From NCBI RefSeq assembly GCF_018474015.1, contig NZ_JAHCSG010000010.1:1-46662 (forward strand): DNA of 46,662 nt, read 5' to 3'. How positions within the stretch are numbered: position 1 is the first letter of the stretch; each line of letters starts with the position of its first letter. A model generated the notes under the pieces. The model saw nothing but the letters and a program-made list of their open reading frames with translations, did no database searches and was not told the origin of the DNA. A program made the translations under genes and the position numbers. Of the stretch, positions 38,672-46,662 are shown in pieces. This DNA is from Williamsia sp. CHRR-6 (lineage in GTDB: Bacteria > Actinomycetota > Actinomycetes > Mycobacteriales > Mycobacteriaceae).

Positions 38672-40432
38672 TTACGCGTCTTCTTTCTGCGCCTGGGCAG
38701 TGCTCAACAGTTCCTCGGCGTGGGCTCGACCGGTGTCGGAGTCCCCGAGCCCGGCCAACATGCGGGCCAACTCGGCGATACGCGCATCCCGGTCGAGTAG
38801 CGTGACCGTGCTCTTCACCGATTTCGCCGTCGTGCTCTTGCCGATCAGCAGATGGTGATCGGCGAAAGCCGCCACTTGCGGCAGGTGGGTCACCACGATG
38901 ACCTGATGGCTGCGCGCCAGGATCGCCAGTCGCTTGCCGATCTCGACGGCCGCAGCTCCACCCACACCGGCGTCCACCTCGTCGAAGACCATCGTGGATC
39001 CACCGCCCGGTCCGGCGAGCACCACCTCCAACGCCAACATCACTCGCGAGAGCTCACCACCGGACGCCGACTTCGCGATCGGCATCGCCACCGCACCAGA
39101 GTGGGCGGCCAACGTGAACTCGACACGGTCGACGCCACCGGCACCGGCATGCAGGTACCGCCCACCGATCTGCAGGCGGCGTGGATCGTTGTCTCCTGAC
39201 TCGTCGGGGGCGACCGTCACCCCCAGCGAGGCGTCCTTCATCGCCAGCCCGGCCAGCTCTTTGGTCACCTTCGTCGACAGGGTTGCCGCAGCTTTGGTCC
39301 GAGCCTCGGTGAGGGTCGCCGCAGCGGTCGCCACCGCCGCCGCCGCGTCGGCGGCCGCAGACTCGAGCGCCTCGATGGACACCGACGAGTCGTCGATCTC
39401 GGAGAGGCGTGCGCGCGCCTGGTCTCGCCAGGCGATCACGCCGTCGATGTCGGGGGCGTACTTGCGGATCAGATTCTTCAGCTCGGCCTGTCGCACCAGA
39501 ACCTTTTCCAGCTCTGAGGCGTCGGCAGGCAGGTCGGCGAGAAAAGCGCCGAGTTCCTCGCCGATGTCGCTGACGACCGACAGCGCCTCACCCACCCGAC
39601 CCAGCAGGCCCCGCAGGGTCGGCTCGGAACTCGACTCCAGCAGATTGCGCACCTGACCCAGGAGATCGAGCGCAGAGGCAGTTTCGCTGTCGAGTCCGCC
39701 GTCGGAGGCACCGTTGAGCGCCGCATGCGCTCCGGCTGCAACCGAGCGGACCGCTTCGAGATCGCCGAGACGGTTGACCGTCGCGGCGAGTTCGGCATCC
39801 TCGCCCGGAGCGGGATCGACAGCATCGATCTCGTCGAGGGCATAACGCAGCCGGTCGGCTTCCTGAGCGAGTTCGCGTGAGTTCTTGCGGCGCAGTTCCA
39901 GATGGTCGACCGCCGCGATCCACACCTCGCGGGCCGCCGAATAGGCGGCGAACGCCTTGGCGACGGACTTGCCGCCGAATCGGTCGAGGGCATCGCGCTG
40001 GTGATCGGACTGCACCAACCGCAGCTGATCGTTCTGACCGTGCACGGTCAGCAGGTTCGTCGTGAACTGGCCCAGCACCCCGACCGGTACCGATCGCCCG
40101 CCGAGATGGGCCCGGGATCGACCATCGGAGTTGACGGTGCGCGAGGCGATCACCGTGTCGTCGTCATCGCGCTGCGCGCCGGTGGAGTCGATGATCTCCA
40201 GCACCTCCCCGGCGGCGTCGGTCAGCCGGAACCGACCCTCCACCATCGCCCGGTCAGCTCCGGCGCGCACCCGATCGGCGTCTCCGCGCGCCCCGGCCAA
40301 CAGGTGCAGGCTGGTGACGACCATGGTCTTGCCGGCGCCGGTCTCACCGGTGAGGACGGTGAAACCGTCGTGGAACTCGGCTGCGGCGTCCTCGATGACA
40401 CCGAGGCCACTGATCGCGATCTCTTCCAGCAT
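38672..40432 (-). CDS. recN: DNA repair protein RecN
   Basis: The 586-residue protein is RecN, an SMC-like ATPase: N-terminal LEEIAISGLGVIEDAAAEF, Walker A GETGAGKTMVV near residue 29, long helical coiled-coil arms (about 150-380), signature SASGGELSRVMLALEVVLA and Walker B TMVFDEVDAGVGG. It acts in double-strand-break repair. ATG at 40432 has AGGAGA 7 nt upstream and starts 10 bp after nadK, so it is co-transcribed. Its place between nadK and steA is the mycobacterial order. Confidence 0.95.
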   Translation of the reverse strand: MLEEIAISGLGVIEDAAAEFHDGFTVLTGETGAGKTMVVTSLHLLAGARGDADRVRAGADRAMVEGRFRLTDAAGEVLEIIDSTGAQRDDDDTVIASRTVNSDGRSRAHLGGRSVPVGVLGQFTTNLLTVHGQNDQLRLVQSDHQRDALDRFGGKSVAKAFAAYSAAREVWIAAVDHLELRRKNSRELAQEADRLRYALDEIDAVDPAPGEDAELAATVNRLGDLEAVRSVAAGAHAALNGASDGGLDSETASALDLLGQVRNLLESSSEPTLRGLLGRVGEALSVVSDIGEELGAFLADLPADASELEKVLVRQAELKNLIRKYAPDIDGVIAWRDQARARLSEIDDSSVSIEALESAAADAAAAVATAAATLTEARTKAAATLSTKVTKELAGLAMKDASLGVTVAPDESGDNDPRRLQIGGRYLHAGAGGVDRVEFTLAAHSGAVAMPIAKSASGGELSRVMLALEVVLAGPGGGSTMVFDEVDAGVGGAAAVEIGKRLAILARSHQVIVVTHLPQVAAFADHHLLIGKSTTAKSVKSTVTLLDRDARIAELARMLAGLGDSDTGRAHAEELLSTAQAQKEDA

Positions 40433-40442
40433 TCGAAGTCTC

Positions 40443-41423
40443 CTACCTGCCCCGCCAGCCCGTCACGGGCAGATTGAATTTCGTCACCAACCGGTCGGCA
40501 AACGGATCGGAATCGATCCGCACCCATCGCACCGGTTGACGGCCTCGCACCACCTCGACGCGGGCCCCGGCGGGCACCGACATCGACCGCCGACCATCGC
40601 AGTAGACCACCGCCTGCTGACCAGACCGTTCCACCTCGATGGCGATCACCGAGTTGGGGCTGGTGACCAGCGGGCGCGTGAACAACGCGTGCGCATTGCT
40701 CGGGACCACCAGGATCGCCTCGAGATCGGGCCACATCACCGGCCCGCCGGCGGAAAACGCGTAGGCGGTCGACCCGGTCGGCGACGACACCAGGATGCCG
40801 TCGGCACCGAAGGACGCCACCGGGCGACCGTCGACCTCGGTGACCATCTCCAACACGCCTTGATCCCGCGAGTTCTGCACGCTGGCCTCGTTGAGCGCCC
40901 AGCTGCGCGAGATCACCGCACCGTCGACGCTGATGGCGACGTCGAGCGTCATCCGTTCCTCGACCCGATAGTCACCCGCGACGAGCTGCGTGAGCACTTC
41001 GTCGACCCGGTTGGCCTCGGCCTCGGCGAGAAACCCGATGCGCCCGAGATTGATGCCGAGCACGGGCACGCCCACCGGATAGGCCAGTTCGGCGGCGCGC
41101 AAAAAGGTCCCGTCGCCACCGAGGACGATGACGATCTCACATCCGGCCGCCGACTCGTGGTCTCCTGCGGTCACCGCGACGTCGGCACCGATGTCGCGTA
41201 GTTGCGCCGGATCCACCGGGTGGATCGCTGTGGACGAATACCCACGGATGTCGTGCTCGACCACCCGCAGGCCGATCCCCGCCTCAGCGCAGTGCCGTGC
41301 GATCGAGGCCATCGTCTCGGTGACGATCTCACGACCGGTGTGGGCAACCACCAGAAATTCACGCCCAGCGCAAACCACTCCTGGATCCCGCGATGGGCCG
41401 ATTCCAGATGGCGTCGCTGTCAC
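40443..41423 (-). CDS. nadK: NAD kinase
   Basis: The 326-residue enzyme has the NAD kinase motif VLGGDGTFLRAAELA (GGDGT near residue 102), GVPVLGINLGRIGFLAEA, ALNEASVQN and SSPTGSTAYAFSAGGPVMWP. It phosphorylates NAD to NADP. The GTG start at 41423 overlaps the tlyA stop by four bases (GTGA). A shorter start after the first ~20 residues cannot be excluded because the N-terminus is poorly conserved in the family. Confidence 0.95.
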   Translation of the reverse strand: MTATPSGIGPSRDPGVVCAGREFLVVAHTGREIVTETMASIARHCAEAGIGLRVVEHDIRGYSSTAIHPVDPAQLRDIGADVAVTAGDHESAAGCEIVIVLGGDGTFLRAAELAYPVGVPVLGINLGRIGFLAEAEANRVDEVLTQLVAGDYRVEERMTLDVAISVDGAVISRSWALNEASVQNSRDQGVLEMVTEVDGRPVASFGADGILVSSPTGSTAYAFSAGGPVMWPDLEAILVVPSNAHALFTRPLVTSPNSVIAIEVERSGQQAVVYCDGRRSMSVPAGARVEVVRGRQPVRWVRIDSDPFADRLVTKFNLPVTGWRGR

Positions 41424-42268
41424 TGGGGTCCTTTCTGGATTGCCTCGCTCATCGCCTGCAGGATCTCCTCATCGAGGGTGGTGTTCTCTGCATTGACGTC
41501 GACCGGTACCGGTTCGGTTCCGTCGTTGCGCAGCCACAGGAAGTATTCAACATTTCCCGACGGGCCCGGTAGCGGGCTGGCCACCGCCCCCACCGTGCTC
41601 AGCCCCAGGTGAGAGGCCTCCCGAGCCACCGCTGTCATCGCCTCGAGTCGCAGGGCCGGGTCGCGGACGACACCCCCGGCTCCCACGCGGTCCTTACCCA
41701 CCTCGAACTGAGGCTTCACCATCGGCAGCAGGTCACCGCCGGGAGCGACACACGACGCCAGCGCCGGGAGTACCAGTCGCAACGAGATGAACGACAGATC
41801 CGCGACCACCAGATCGACCGGACCTCCGATCGCCTCGGCGGAGATGGAGCGGACATTGACCCGGTCGTGCACGTCGACCCGGTCGTCGGTGCGCAGCCGC
41901 CACACCATCTGCCCGTAGCCCACGTCGACTGCGACCACTCGAGCGGCGTTGCGCTGCAACAAGACATCGGTGAATCCCCCCGTGGAGGCGCCGGCGTCAA
42001 GGCAGCGACGACCCGACACGACCAGCCCACGCGGTTCGAACTCCTCAAGCGCGCCCAACAGCTTGTGGGCACCGCGTGACGCCCAAGTGTCGGCCACCGA
42101 CTCGACGACCACGATCGGGGTGTCGCGCCCGACGTTGGTCGCGGGTTTGCTGGCCACGGTGCCATTCACCGACACCACTCCGCTGTCGACGAGTTCACGG
42201 GCCTGCTCACGGGATCGGGCCAGACCTCGACGCACCAGCTCGGCGTCGAGACGAGCGCGGGGCGCCAT
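41420..42268 (-). CDS. tlyA: TlyA rRNA 2'-O-methyltransferase
   Basis: The 282-residue protein has an N-terminal S4 domain (RLDAELVRRGLARSREQARE) and a FtsJ-type methyltransferase with the SAM motif RCLDAGASTGGFTDVLL, DLVVADLSFISLRL and PMVKPQFEVGK. TlyA of mycobacteria methylates 16S and 23S rRNA riboses, and its loss gives capreomycin resistance. It lies 6 bp after the small hypothetical gene and overlaps nadK by four bases. The match to Rv1694 is supported by both sequence motifs and position. Confidence 0.95.
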   Translation of the reverse strand: MAPRARLDAELVRRGLARSREQARELVDSGVVSVNGTVASKPATNVGRDTPIVVVESVADTWASRGAHKLLGALEEFEPRGLVVSGRRCLDAGASTGGFTDVLLQRNAARVVAVDVGYGQMVWRLRTDDRVDVHDRVNVRSISAEAIGGPVDLVVADLSFISLRLVLPALASCVAPGGDLLPMVKPQFEVGKDRVGAGGVVRDPALRLEAMTAVAREASHLGLSTVGAVASPLPGPSGNVEYFLWLRNDGTEPVPVDVNAENTTLDEEILQAMSEAIQKGPQ

Positions 42269-42274
42269 CAGTGC

Positions 42275-42604
42275 TCACACACGATCGAGTCGCTCGAGAG
42301 ACGTGGTCAACACGTCGTGAGCCCGCTCGAGAAGATCAGCCTGGTGGTCGAGTCGGGCCAGGTCGGCAGGCACCCCGTCGGCGTCGGTGTCGGTGCTGGT
42401 GAACATCGACGTCGCCGGCCCGACCACGGAGCCAGATCCGGTGGTCGCCGCGCGCAGCTGATCGACCTGCTCGAGCAACGCCGCGACCTCGACCGCGATA
42501 ACCGCCGGGTCGACCGACATCGGCCCGGCGGGCGCTGCGACACCGGGATGCGGGCGGGGCGGATGGGGAACCGGTCGCTGCGGTTGCTGCTGAGGCTCGT
42601 TCAT
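42275..42604 (-). CDS. Small hypothetical protein (Rv1693-like by position)
   Basis: This 109-residue protein has a Pro/Gln-rich N-terminal third, then predicted helices (AVIAVEVAALLEQVDQLRAA and RLDHQADLLERAHDVLTTSL) that could form a coiled coil. No membrane helix or known domain is seen. It sits 7 bp after the HAD fusion gene and 6 bp before tlyA, in the position of Rv1693 in M. tuberculosis. The function is unknown; coupling to tlyA suggests a conserved minor role. Confidence 0.8.
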   Translation of the reverse strand: MNEPQQQPQRPVPHPPRPHPGVAAPAGPMSVDPAVIAVEVAALLEQVDQLRAATTGSGSVVGPATSMFTSTDTDADGVPADLARLDHQADLLERAHDVLTTSLERLDRV

Positions 42605-42611
42605 CAGATCC

Positions 42612-44810
42612 TCACGCTAACGCAACGGTCAGACCTGCCGCGCGTAGCACGGCGGCGGCGTCGTGCGCCGGGGTGATCACCGTGATGTCTGCGTCGATGT
42701 CGGCAGCCCAGGCAGCATGGACCACGGCAGGCAACAGCGACATGCGCGCGGCCTCCGACAGCACCCCATCGGCGGTGGACGCCACCGAGATCTGCGACGC
42801 CTCGACCGTGACAGTCCAGGACGTCGACTCCCCGATCACCGACCAGGATGCAGGCGCGGTGAGGGCGGCCAGATCTGCTGACAGATGAGTGGGCCGTTGG
42901 TGCGCCGGAGCGGTGATCGCGTCGGCGACCGTCGAGACACCGGTGAGGACCAACAGACTGTCGGCGTCGATCGCGTTGGCGCCTGCGATGTCGGTGTCGA
43001 GACGGTCACCGATCACCAGCGGCCGCGTCGCGGCGCTGCGCTCGAGCGCGTCTCGCATCAGTGGCGGGGCCGGCTTGCCCGCGACCAGCGGGGTCTGACC
43101 GGTGGCGTTGGCGACGGCCGCCACCATCGATCCGTTGCCGATCATGAAGCCGCGTTCACCCGGCAACGTGGGATCGATGTTGCAGGCCACCCACAAAGCG
43201 CCGGCGTTGATGGCCAACACGGCCTCCGACAGCTGTGCCCACCCGGTGTCGGGTGAATGCCCCTGAACCACCGCGGCGGGACGGTCATCGGCGCTGCGGG
43301 TGACACCGATGCCCACCTCACGCAGCTCCTGTGCCAAACCGTCGGTCCCGACGACCAGTGCCCGCGAACCCGGTTCGAGGTGGTCGGCCAACAGTTTTGC
43401 CGCGCTCTGCGCACTGGTCACCACCTGCCGGGCGGTCGCGGCGAATCCGAGATCGGTGAGGTGCTCGGCAACCGCGTCAGCGCGCCTGCTGGCGTTGTTG
43501 GTGACGAAGTAGGACTCGGTGGACACCGCGGCAAGCGTAGGCACCGCACCATCGATGGCCCGGTGCCCGGCGAACAGGGTGCCGTCGAGGTCGAACAACA
43601 AGGCGTCGTACTGCGATGCCAGCTGATCTGATGCCAGCTGATCTGATGCCACTGGGTCTGTCGCCACTGGGTCCGATGCCCGAGCTTCCGGTGACGTCGG
43701 CGACGCACTCTCCTGCGGCGCCTCAGTGGCAGCAGACTCAGTGGCAGCAGACTCGACGGCAGGTGACTCAAGGGCAGCAGACTCGGTGACGGGTACATCC
43801 GGAACCAGAGGTGCATCCCGAACAGGAGGTGCATCGGTTGCGGGAACGCCCGGTGCGGGCGTGTCGACCGCGTCGAGGCCGGCATCCGCGGCGGGTGCAG
43901 GTTCCGGATCAGACCAGTCCTCGCCGATGTCACTCATGGCCTCAGCGAATCCCTCGGGGTCGGTGAGCTCCATCAGCTTGAGCTCGGCGTCGGTCACGTC
44001 ATCGGTGTCGGCCGCGGCCGCATTCATGAACCAGGTGACAGCCTCGTCGCGACGTCCGGCTGCGTGCAGCGCTGTGCCGTAGGCGTAGAAGAGCCGTGCG
44101 GGGGCGGTTCCACGAAGGGCCGGATCCAGACCGGCACCCTGCAACGTGACGACCGCTTTGTCGAACTCCCCCATGTCGATTCGTGCGCCTGACTCCACGA
44201 TCCGCATCTCGGTCGCTTCGTCGCCGGTCAACCCGCGCCCTTCTTCGCTACGCGCGATGTCGATGGCACGCTCGGGACGACCCAGTCCGCGTTCACAGTC
44301 GGCGATGAGTGGCAGCAGGGTGATGTTGCCACTCATCCTGCGCGCGGTGCGCAGCTCCGACAGTGCCTCGGTCCAGTCGCCCACGTTGTACGCCGCGATG
44401 CCGACTGCCTCGCGGACCACGCCCACCCGACTGGCGCGCCCGCGCGCCGCCCGCGCGTGCTCCAGCGCCAAGGGAGGATCCTCGTCGAGCAAGCGCGCGG
44501 CCATTATCAGGTGTCGAGCCACCGCATCCGCGTTCTGGCGGTCCAACGTGCGTAGGTCCCGGCGAATCTCGGGATCGAGATCCTGCGGGACCACGTCATC
44601 AGGCAGCGCCGGTTCGGGTGCGCGGGTCGACCCGCCGCGCCGCTGGTCGCGATCCCGATCTCGATCCCGTGGACGCTGGTCCCGATTCCCTGTTCCGCCG
44701 CGGCCGCTGCGATCGTCGCGTCCCGTCCGCCCAGCGTTGCGGTCACCGGTGGATCGCCGTGCACCTCGATCATCGGAGGCTCGGGGGCCGCGGTGGTCAC
44801 GCTCGGTCAT
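42612..44810 (-). CDS. Fusion of TPR-like protein and HAD-IIA phosphatase
   Basis: The 732-residue protein has three parts. Residues 1-65 are an Arg/Asp/Gly-rich disordered tail. About 75-295 is an all-helical TPR-like domain (LALEHARAARGRASRVGVVR, PERAIDIARSEEGRGL, RLFYAYGTALHAAGRRDEA). After an acidic linker with 5-residue repeats, about 400-732 is a HAD-IIA phosphatase with DALLFDLDGTLFAG (Asp407, Asp409), SYFVTNNASRR, VAGKPAPPLMRDAL and VIGDRLDTDIAGAN. In M. tuberculosis these correspond, from memory, to two separate adjacent genes, Rv1691 and Rv1692 (the latter a glycerol-3-phosphate phosphatase), so this is a gene fusion. ATG at 44810 has AGGA 6 nt upstream. The frame is continuous. Confidence 0.88.
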   Translation of the reverse strand: MTERDHRGPRASDDRGARRSTGDRNAGRTGRDDRSGRGGTGNRDQRPRDRDRDRDQRRGGSTRAPEPALPDDVVPQDLDPEIRRDLRTLDRQNADAVARHLIMAARLLDEDPPLALEHARAARGRASRVGVVREAVGIAAYNVGDWTEALSELRTARRMSGNITLLPLIADCERGLGRPERAIDIARSEEGRGLTGDEATEMRIVESGARIDMGEFDKAVVTLQGAGLDPALRGTAPARLFYAYGTALHAAGRRDEAVTWFMNAAAADTDDVTDAELKLMELTDPEGFAEAMSDIGEDWSDPEPAPAADAGLDAVDTPAPGVPATDAPPVRDAPLVPDVPVTESAALESPAVESAATESAATEAPQESASPTSPEARASDPVATDPVASDQLASDQLASQYDALLFDLDGTLFAGHRAIDGAVPTLAAVSTESYFVTNNASRRADAVAEHLTDLGFAATARQVVTSAQSAAKLLADHLEPGSRALVVGTDGLAQELREVGIGVTRSADDRPAAVVQGHSPDTGWAQLSEAVLAINAGALWVACNIDPTLPGERGFMIGNGSMVAAVANATGQTPLVAGKPAPPLMRDALERSAATRPLVIGDRLDTDIAGANAIDADSLLVLTGVSTVADAITAPAHQRPTHLSADLAALTAPASWSVIGESTSWTVTVEASQISVASTADGVLSEAARMSLLPAVVHAAWAADIDADITVITPAHDAAAVLRAAGLTVALA
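43615..43674. repeat. 15-bp tandem repeats encoding a pentapeptide linker
   Basis: Four consecutive 15-bp units lie inside the HAD fusion gene; the first two (43615-43629, 43630-43644) are identical and the others diverged. They encode DPVAT, DPVAS, DQLAS, DQLAS just before the HAD domain. They can change in number by slippage without breaking frame. Confidence 0.8.
43725..43800. repeat. Second 15-bp-type repeat in the HAD linker
   Basis: Near-identical GTGGCAGCAGACTCA/G units recur here, encoding the low-complexity part ESAALESPAVESAATESAAT of the linker between the TPR-like and HAD domains. Units are imperfect. Confidence 0.6.
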
Positions 44811-44990
44811 GGCAATCCTGTCTCGACGATCCGCGCGAGTCGGATCCACACTCTGAAGTTGGGCCCTGCCAGCATATCGACACCACGGGCCACCGATTCA
44901 CCACATCACAGTGGAACCAGACACCGGGCATCGAACTGCGGGCCTCAGACTGCGGGCGTCGAGAGTTCGGCGTCGGGCGTTGGACGCAGG

Positions 44991-46493
44991 TCAGGCCTGA
45001 CCGATCTCGTCGGCGACGATCTTCGCCGACATCATGACCAACGGCAGTCCGCCACCGGGGTGGGAGGAACCACCGACCAGGAACAGCCCATCGAACGGGC
45101 TCCGATTGGCCGGGCGCAGGAATGCCGCACGCGAACCATTCGATGACGGCCCGTAGATCGAACCACCGAGACTGGCCGTACGGACGGCGAGATCGGCGGG
45201 GGTGCGGATCTCTTTCCAGAGCAGACGGTCCCGCACCTCGAGGCCACGCTGCGCCATCAACTCCAGAATCGTTGCGGCATAGTTCTCGGCGACCCCCTCC
45301 GCCGTCCAGTCGAATCCACGATGTGACGGCTCAGCGACATCGACCTGCGTGGGGGCGTTGACAAGCACGAACCACGCCTCGTGATCGTCGTCGGGTCGCA
45401 GCGCGGGATCGTCTGGGGCGCTGATGTAGATGGTGGGATCGGTGCACGGCACCGGATCGCGGGCGAACAGCTCGTCGAACTCACGGTCGTAATCCGAGGG
45501 GAACAGCACCGTGTGATGACGCAGGCCCGGAGTGCGCCCGCGCAAGGCCAACAGCAGCACGAAACCGGAGAACGACGGGGTCACCCGAGACATCACCGCT
45601 CGCTGCGAACGTGTCTCACTCTCGGGAAGCAGGTCTCGGTAAAGATTCCGCGAGTCGCCTGCGTACACCACTACATCGGCCTCCACACGTTCGCCGCCGG
45701 CCAACACGACTCCGTGAACCCCACCATCGGCGACCAGAATGCGAGACACGCGTGACCTGGTGGTGATGTCCACCCCGTGTTCGACTGCACGCGCCGCGAT
45801 CGAATCACCGAGGCGCCGTAGCCCACCGGTCACGTACCAACCGCGGTACTCGTGTTCGACGAAAGCCACGGTGCCCAGTGCTGCGGGGGCCTGTCGCGGA
45901 TCGGATCCGGTGTAGGTCGCATACCGGTCGAGGAACACCCGTTGATGCCAGTCGCGAAGATACGACTTCCCCAGACCGCGCAGGGTCTGCCAGGGCGCCA
46001 CCGTGCGAACGTCCTGCGGCGACATCGCCAGGCGAAGCAGCGTCTTCACACCGGCCAGCGGAGACTCCAGGAACGGACCCCTCGTCACTTCCCAGAGACG
46101 CGCGGTGCGCTCATGCAGGGCTTGCCAGTCCTGCGCTGCCGACGGCCCCAACAGTTGGCCCCATGCTCGTGCGACAGCGGCCGGCCCCTCGTTGGGGAGA
46201 TCGAACTCGACGCCATCGGCAAACCGGTAGTGGCACAGCGGATCGAGCGGAACGAGGTCTGCCACCTCATCGAGCGGAGCTCCGGTGGCCGCGAAGAAGT
46301 CGCGGAACACCTCCGGCAGGGTGACCAGGCTGGGACCGGTGTCGAAGGTGAAACCGTCACGGGAAAACGTACCGAGTTTTCCTCCCACGGTGTCGGACTG
46401 CTCGAACACCTGGACCCAATGTCCGGCCGCGCCCAGCCGAGCTGCAACAGCCAGCGCAGCAACACCGCCACCGACGACTACCACGCGACTCAT
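44991..46493 (-). CDS. CrtI-like phytoene desaturase-family oxidoreductase
   Basis: The 500-residue flavoprotein has an N-terminal dinucleotide fold (VVVVGGGVAALAVAARLGAA), GGKLGTFSRDGFTFDTGPSL, and the CrtI-type C-terminal signature LVGGSSHPGGGLPLVMMSAK. These enzymes desaturate or oxidise carotenoids with FAD at the membrane. The third glycine of the usual GxGxxG is Ala here. No crtB or crtE gene is adjacent, so the natural substrate is unclear. ATG at 46493 follows a candidate promoter closely. It is the first gene after the rRNA operon. Confidence 0.88.
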   Translation of the reverse strand: MSRVVVVGGGVAALAVAARLGAAGHWVQVFEQSDTVGGKLGTFSRDGFTFDTGPSLVTLPEVFRDFFAATGAPLDEVADLVPLDPLCHYRFADGVEFDLPNEGPAAVARAWGQLLGPSAAQDWQALHERTARLWEVTRGPFLESPLAGVKTLLRLAMSPQDVRTVAPWQTLRGLGKSYLRDWHQRVFLDRYATYTGSDPRQAPAALGTVAFVEHEYRGWYVTGGLRRLGDSIAARAVEHGVDITTRSRVSRILVADGGVHGVVLAGGERVEADVVVYAGDSRNLYRDLLPESETRSQRAVMSRVTPSFSGFVLLLALRGRTPGLRHHTVLFPSDYDREFDELFARDPVPCTDPTIYISAPDDPALRPDDDHEAWFVLVNAPTQVDVAEPSHRGFDWTAEGVAENYAATILELMAQRGLEVRDRLLWKEIRTPADLAVRTASLGGSIYGPSSNGSRAAFLRPANRSPFDGLFLVGGSSHPGGGLPLVMMSAKIVADEIGQA

Positions 46494-46504
46494 GCCATCA
46501 AACC

Positions 46505-46533
46505 TACCTATCGGCGCGCGGCATCATTGTCTA
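46505..46533 (-). promoter_or_regulatory. Candidate promoter of the CrtI-like gene
   Basis: On the minus strand TAGACA (46528-46533) and TAGGTA (46505-46510) are 17 bp apart, with the start codon 11 nt after the -10. If real, the transcript would have an almost absent leader. The -10 is a poor consensus match. Confidence 0.3.
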
Positions 46534-46543
46534 CGTACACATG

Positions 46544-46580
46544 CTTGAGGCCCCCACACTGATCGTGTGGGGGCCTCAAG
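46544..46580 (-). terminator. rRNA operon terminator
   Basis: CTTGAGGCCCCCACAC (46544-46559) is perfectly complementary to GTGTGGGGGCCTCAAG (46565-46580) around a 5-nt loop. The 16-bp stem lies 7 nt after the 5S 3' end on the minus strand and ends the rRNA operon. No long T-run follows, as is usual in actinobacteria. Confidence 0.93.
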
Positions 46581-46587
46581 GGAAGGT

Positions 46588-46662
46588 GTGTTCGGCGGTG
46601 TCCTACTCTCCCACACTGATTAGGGTGCAGTACCATCGGCGCTGGAGGGCTTAGCTTCCGGG
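46588..46662 (-). rRNA. rrf: 5S ribosomal RNA (3' portion, cut by the window edge)
   Basis: The minus strand reads CCCGGAAGCTAAGCCCTCCA, then CGCCGATGGTACTGCACC and GTGTGGGAGAGTAGGACACC, ending CGCCGAACAC. This is the 3' two-thirds of an actinobacterial 5S rRNA. The 5' part and presumably 23S and 16S genes lie beyond the right edge. The exact 3' end (46588 or 46589) is estimated. Confidence 0.95.

Noticed and set aside
43600-43800. CRISPR-like array from the repeats in the HAD gene
   Set aside because: Units are contiguous 15-mers inside a coding frame, without spacers or palindromic repeats.

Overview
The window is a piece of high-GC actinobacterial chromosome. It most likely comes from a mycolic-acid-containing member of the Mycobacteriales, with Gordonia or a close relative as the best guess. 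The evidence is strong G/C preference at third codon positions, frequent GTG and TTG starts, an antigen-85-like secreted esterase, an Eis-type acetyltransferase, SteA with its MctB/SteB-like partner, and an order of housekeeping genes that matches, from memory, the M. tuberculosis block Rv1691 to Rv1713. The genus is an inference; no database was searched.

Left part (1-27.0 kb) is accessory and metabolic. It opens with a fused ABC exporter whose second ATPase domain is cut short and whose end overlaps the start of another gene. Next come an endo/exonuclease/phosphatase-family protein coupled to a Dabb-domain protein, a zinc alcohol dehydrogenase, a DUF503 protein, an OsmC/Ohr protein, a type-B carboxylesterase, an Eis-like acetyltransferase, an aldo/keto reductase, a short UvrA paralogue, an AraC regulator coupled to a VOC protein, a luciferase-like monooxygenase, a DUF6882-like protein and Tex. 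Beyond Tex are an ABC1/UbiB kinase coupled to an ASCH-domain protein, a GH3 beta-glucosidase, a DedA membrane protein, an Fpg/Nei DNA glycosylase with an altered zinc finger, and the antigen-85-like esterase. Three stretches here lack an obvious gene. One (22.7-23.3 kb) holds a palindrome, an 18-bp tandem repeat and a strong hairpin. One (24.0-24.3 kb) holds a possible DUF1697 relic. One (26.5-27.06 kb) holds a decayed YafY/WYL-type transcriptional regulator lying against a tRNA-Pro gene and its terminator.

Middle to right (27.1-44.8 kb) is a leftward block of core genes in very tight order: TPR-HAD phosphatase fusion, small hypothetical, tlyA, nadK, recN, steA, mctB/steB-like, pyrG, Nudix hydrolase, xerD, parA, scpA, scpB, rluB-type pseudouridine synthase, cmk, der and tRNA-Pro. 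Many junctions are 4-nt GTGA or ATGA stop/start overlaps. The block links rRNA and ribosome maturation (TlyA, RluB-like, Der), nucleotide and cofactor supply (PyrG, Cmk, NadK), DNA repair (RecN), chromosome dimer resolution and segregation (XerD, ParA, ScpAB) and cell separation (SteA and its partner).

The right end (45.0-46.66 kb) has a CrtI-like desaturase/oxidoreductase just downstream of an rRNA operon. The operon's 5S gene enters from the right edge on the minus strand and is followed by a perfect 16-bp terminator stem. No CRISPR array, insertion sequence, prophage or obvious novel defence system was found. The most unusual items are the truncated ABC transporter, the decayed WYL regulator, the TPR-HAD fusion, the Fpg zinc-finger change and the repeat/palindrome cluster upstream of the beta-glucosidase.
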